DNA of 64,000 nucleotides from TM7 phylum sp. oral taxon 349 (GTDB taxonomy: Bacteria > Patescibacteriota > Saccharimonadia > Saccharimonadales > Saccharimonadaceae). The position numbers were made by a program, and so were the translations under genes. This document shows, piece after piece, positions 61,562 through 64,000 of the stretch (positions within the stretch are counted from its first letter, which is position 1; every line of letters begins with the position of its first letter). The notes under the pieces were generated by a model. It made no database searches. It had not been told where the DNA came from and saw nothing but the letters and a program-made list of their open reading frames with translations. Location: contig CP072328.1 in the NCBI GenBank assembly GCA_018127705.1, forward strand, positions 248,001 through 312,000, in the 5' to 3' direction.

Positions 61562-62293
61562 TTAGCTGTCCACATAATCTTCCCAGATCTTTAGTAAATC
61601 CTCACTGAACTCCGGCAAAAACCTTTCACTCTCAATGAGGTTTTTAATAAATTCGTAATATCTTCGCTCTTTTTCATGAAGATCGCCAGTGAAGAATAAT
61701 GCTAGAATCTCGTCGTTATTTTGCGAGTCTAAGGTTTTGTAGGCGTTTTGCAGCGAATCCGCCGCGCGCGCCTTTGCCAGCTGCTCAATAAAGCCGCGGT
61801 AGCATTTGTACGCTTGCCAGTTTTCACCGCGACGGCGGTGCTTGATGTAGCGCAGCGAACCCATCATCACGTCGAAATAGTCGTGTTCGGCGCGCGGCTC
61901 CGTCCATTTTTTGCTTGATTTGTGCGGCACGTGAACGTTGTCGTTGCTAAAAATCAGCTGCGAATTTGGAAAGAAATTGGTTTTGCCGGGCAGCGAAAAC
62001 CCGATGTCAATTTTGTGAAACGGACTCATACCGCTCAGGCAAAAGGTGCGGGCTATTTCATACTCGTTATTCGTAATCGTGTAAATTGCACTTAAGCTGA
62101 ATTTATCTGCCAAACTCCTACGAGTATAGGTTTCGGCAGCAGCCGGATGTGGTGTAATGGCGGTCAAATCAATGTCAGAAAGGTCATCGTCTTTCCTTGC
62201 CGCTCGCGAGCCAAAAATGTATAGTTTAGAGATATACGGATTCTCGGTAAGAATTTTTAGGACTTCATCTAATGGCATATGGCTATCGTTCAT
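61562..62293 (-). CDS. MNT-type nucleotidyltransferase-domain protein
   Basis: The 243-aa protein has an N-terminal nucleotidyltransferase fold with the signature LYIFGSRAARKDDDLSDIDL (about 23-42), containing GSR and the catalytic DID. A helical C-terminal half follows (about 130-243) that could bind substrate or be HEPN-like. Relatives include aminoglycoside nucleotidyltransferases and antitoxins of MNT/HEPN pairs, and the sequence does not decide between them. It lies outside the right attachment core, next to a decayed IS. Confidence 0.8.
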   Translation of the reverse strand: MNDSHMPLDEVLKILTENPYISKLYIFGSRAARKDDDLSDIDLTAITPHPAAAETYTRRSLADKFSLSAIYTITNNEYEIARTFCLSGMSPFHKIDIGFSLPGKTNFFPNSQLIFSNDNVHVPHKSSKKWTEPRAEHDYFDVMMGSLRYIKHRRRGENWQAYKCYRGFIEQLAKARAADSLQNAYKTLDSQNNDEILALFFTGDLHEKERRYYEFIKNLIESERFLPEFSEDLLKIWEDYVDS

Positions 62294-62315
62294 AGATTCT
62301 CTAGATAATTCACAT

Positions 62316-63098
62316 GGTTCAAGCCTACTTTAGCCTAGTCACTCGCTTCCTTTCGTAGCATCTTAAGTAGCTCATGGTACATATCTTCATGCCTCATATT
62401 ATACCTAAATTCACACTCTTTGAGATGTAAGTTGAAATAGTCTTTTCTTAAGCCTCGTAGCTTGGTTAGACGCACCTTTGCTAAGCCCCAAAAGTTCTCT
62501 ATGCCATTGATATGGTTCTTTTAGGATTGTTTTTATTAACGAATTCATTATTACCATGATTTACACGGGTAGTGACGCTTATATCCCCAGTCAACTAACC
62601 CGTCATAACTACGCCAACCATCACTGTAGATAGTACTATTCTAGCTGTACTTTCATTCGTACAATCTGCTTTAGAGTCTCTTAGGCTAACATGAGGTATA
62701 GGTACTAAGTACTATTTGGGTATATACCTTACCATGACGCTTTAATAGACCAAAGACAATAATCTTAGTCTTTGTTACTAGCTCTACGGAGACTATGTAT
62801 ATCATGTGCGCTACGTACTCTACGTGGTCCAAAATAACTTTCATCAATCTCAACTTCGCCAGAGAGTGGCGAGGTGGCCTCGCAGCGCTTGGCGATAACG
62901 GTTCGAATATGCGTCAGAATGCGATTGATTGTATTGCGGTTCACGCCGGTTAAAGAGGCTATTTGAGTAGCCGTGATATCTTCACAAAATAGCCTAACAA
63001 TCTGCCTGGTTTTAGCCTCTGAAATATGTGAACGTTTTAGATACCTATTCCTCATCTGTTATTTAGTATAGATGATGGGGTTAAAGTAGTCTTGAATC
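62316..63098 (-). mobile_element. Decayed IS1595-family element B
   Basis: The left end GGTTCAAGCCTACTTTAGCC and the inverted right end GATTCAAGACTACTTTAACC form 20-bp inverted repeats with 4 mismatches. ATTCACAT flanks both ends (62308-62315 and 63099-63106), a perfect 8-bp target duplication as expected for IS1595. The element is 783 bp and its transposase is broken. Confidence 0.88.
62335..63055 (-). pseudogene. IS1595-like transposase pseudogene B
   Basis: The first 96 codons read intact, with KTRQIVRLFCEDITATQIAS and SGEVEIDESYFGPRRVR, the first catalytic Asp region of the family. A +1 shift then leads to KIIVFGLLKRHGKVYT, followed by further stops, a piece with GWRSYDGLVDWGYKRHY, and an intact end, HINGIENFWGLAKVRLTKLR to RKEASD. 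Multiple lesions make it inactive. Confidence 0.85.
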
Positions 63099-63246
63099 AT
63101 TCACATATACTAGATTTCGAGAGTGTGCTTAAGTACAGGCGTCGCCTTTATTATCTCACGGCTATCACTCCTAAGATAGATTTTGTCACTACTGAATTTA
63201 TTCACTACCTCACAATGTATCATTGCTGTGCTAAAATATATAGGTA

Positions 63247-64000
63247 ATGAAAGATATAATTAAACGAACGAAGATTCTGGTAACTCTGGGGCCAGCGACG
63301 AATTCACCGGAGAAAATTAAAGCATTGATTGAAGCGGGTGCGAATGGGTTTCGCTTAAACTTCAGTCACGGTAGCTACGAAGAGCGTCTTGACCAAATCA
63401 AATGGATTCGCGATGCGAGTCGGCAAATTGGTCGTCCAGTAGCGATTCTGCAGGATTTGCAAGGACCAAAAATCCGCTTAGGTGTGTTGAAAGATAATCA
63501 CTTTGATGTAAAGGCGGGCAGCGAGATCGTTCTTGACCATGCGATTCAAGAGCACGACGGCAGCGCGAATCTGCCGATTCAATACAATTTGGCGGATAAA
63601 GTAAAAGTTGGCGAGCCGGTCTACTTGTTTGACGGTAAAATCCGCGGACACATGATTGAGCGCGTAAGCGATACGGCGATTAAAGTACGAATCGACAACG
63701 ACGGCTTTTTGATGAGCCGCAAAGGCTTGAACCTGCCGGATACTGACTTTGGCGGCGATATTATTACGCCGAAAGATATGGCAGATATTGAGTTTGGCGC
63801 TGATAAAGATATTGATTTTGTAGCGTTGAGCTTCATTCAGAGCGCAGATGATGTTAATAACTTGCGGCAAATCTTAGTGAGCCAAGGCTCAACGGCGCAG
63901 ATTATCGCAAAGATCGAAACAAAGGCGGCGATTGAGCCGGAGACACTGAAGGAGATCGTAAAAGCCGCTGATGGTGTGATGGTGGCGCGCGGCGATATGG
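63247..64000 (+). CDS. pyk: Pyruvate kinase, N-terminal part (runs off the window)
   Basis: Pyruvate kinase converts PEP and ADP to pyruvate and ATP, the last step of glycolysis. From ATG 63247 the frame stays open to the window end (251 codons). It has KILVTLGPATNSPEKIKALI, GFRLNFSHGS with the ADP-site Arg-Asn, and AILQDLQGPKIRLG. The B domain follows, then MADIEFGADKDIDFVALSFIQ, and IIAKIETKAAIE with the catalytic Lys and metal Glu, ending in MVARGDM. TAAAAT preceded by TGC lies at 63232-63237, and no Shine-Dalgarno is seen. IS element B ends 148 bp upstream. Confidence 0.95.
   Translation, partial: MKDIIKRTKILVTLGPATNSPEKIKALIEAGANGFRLNFSHGSYEERLDQIKWIRDASRQIGRPVAILQDLQGPKIRLGVLKDNHFDVKAGSEIVLDHAIQEHDGSANLPIQYNLADKVKVGEPVYLFDGKIRGHMIERVSDTAIKVRIDNDGFLMSRKGLNLPDTDFGGDIITPKDMADIEFGADKDIDFVALSFIQSADDVNNLRQILVSQGSTAQIIAKIETKAAIEPETLKEIVKAADGVMVARGDM

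Overview
The window looks like a chromosome segment of a member of the Candidate Phyla Radiation (Patescibacteria), most probably a Saccharibacterium (TM7). This is inferred from gene content, not from a marker-gene comparison. The signs are small compact genes, a MurT/GatD pair, an XRE-MurA fusion, a short TsaB, RNase Y, sortase, a minor-pilin operon without the rest of the pilus machinery, and a Gram-positive-style type IV secretion island. TGA is used as a normal stop, so this is not the recoded code 25 of Gracilibacteria or SR1. Three tRNA-Arg genes and five other tRNAs are present, all with CCA encoded.

1-25.7 kb is core chromosome. It holds a divergent RelA/SpoT homologue, tsaE-tsaB, rny, a sortase, eno, gpmA, a tRNA-Pro/Nudix unit and two polytopic envelope enzymes (GT39-like and OpgC-like). 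Then come murT-gatD, divergent from a membrane-protein/ClpB-like ATPase pair, two tRNA-Arg genes, murB, a five-gene pilin operon including a pilin fused to a seven-bladed RCC1 propeller, glyA, HTH-murA and tRNA-His. A striking feature is that many first genes have a -10 box exactly 6 nt before the start codon, which predicts leaderless mRNAs.

25.7-31.5 kb is a mobile region. Two virtually identical IS481-like elements in direct orientation bracket a PlsC-like acyltransferase (split at a C9 tract) and an alpha/beta hydrolase. tRNA-Gly, tRNA-Arg and tRNA-Lys follow, then a decayed IS1595-family element with recognisable inverted repeats and a target duplication.

31.5-37.9 kb returns to core: a large membrane protein, folD, a single-domain response regulator, a methyltransferase, a 7TM/GAF histidine kinase and tRNA-Glu.

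37.9-61.4 kb is a 23.4-kb integrated element at the 3' end of tRNA-Glu(TTC), bounded by direct repeats with a 24-bp identical core. It carries a large serine recombinase, a ribbon-helix-helix protein, a replication-relaxation protein, a hairpin-rich noncoding block (candidate oriT) and an AT-rich biosynthetic cassette (TPP enzyme, two kinases, dehydrogenase, SHMT-like PLP enzyme, Nudix, glycosyltransferase). A minimal type IV secretion operon (VirB2, VirB6, PrgI/VirB3, TraC-like, VirB4, CHAP hydrolase, VirD4-like coupling protein) follows, then an HNH/small membrane protein/DUF2326 ATPase set resembling an ABC-three-component defence system, and a PLD-domain mini-operon. 61.4-64 kb holds a nucleotidyltransferase, a second decayed IS1595-family element with a perfect 8-bp target duplication, and the start of pyk, which runs off the window.
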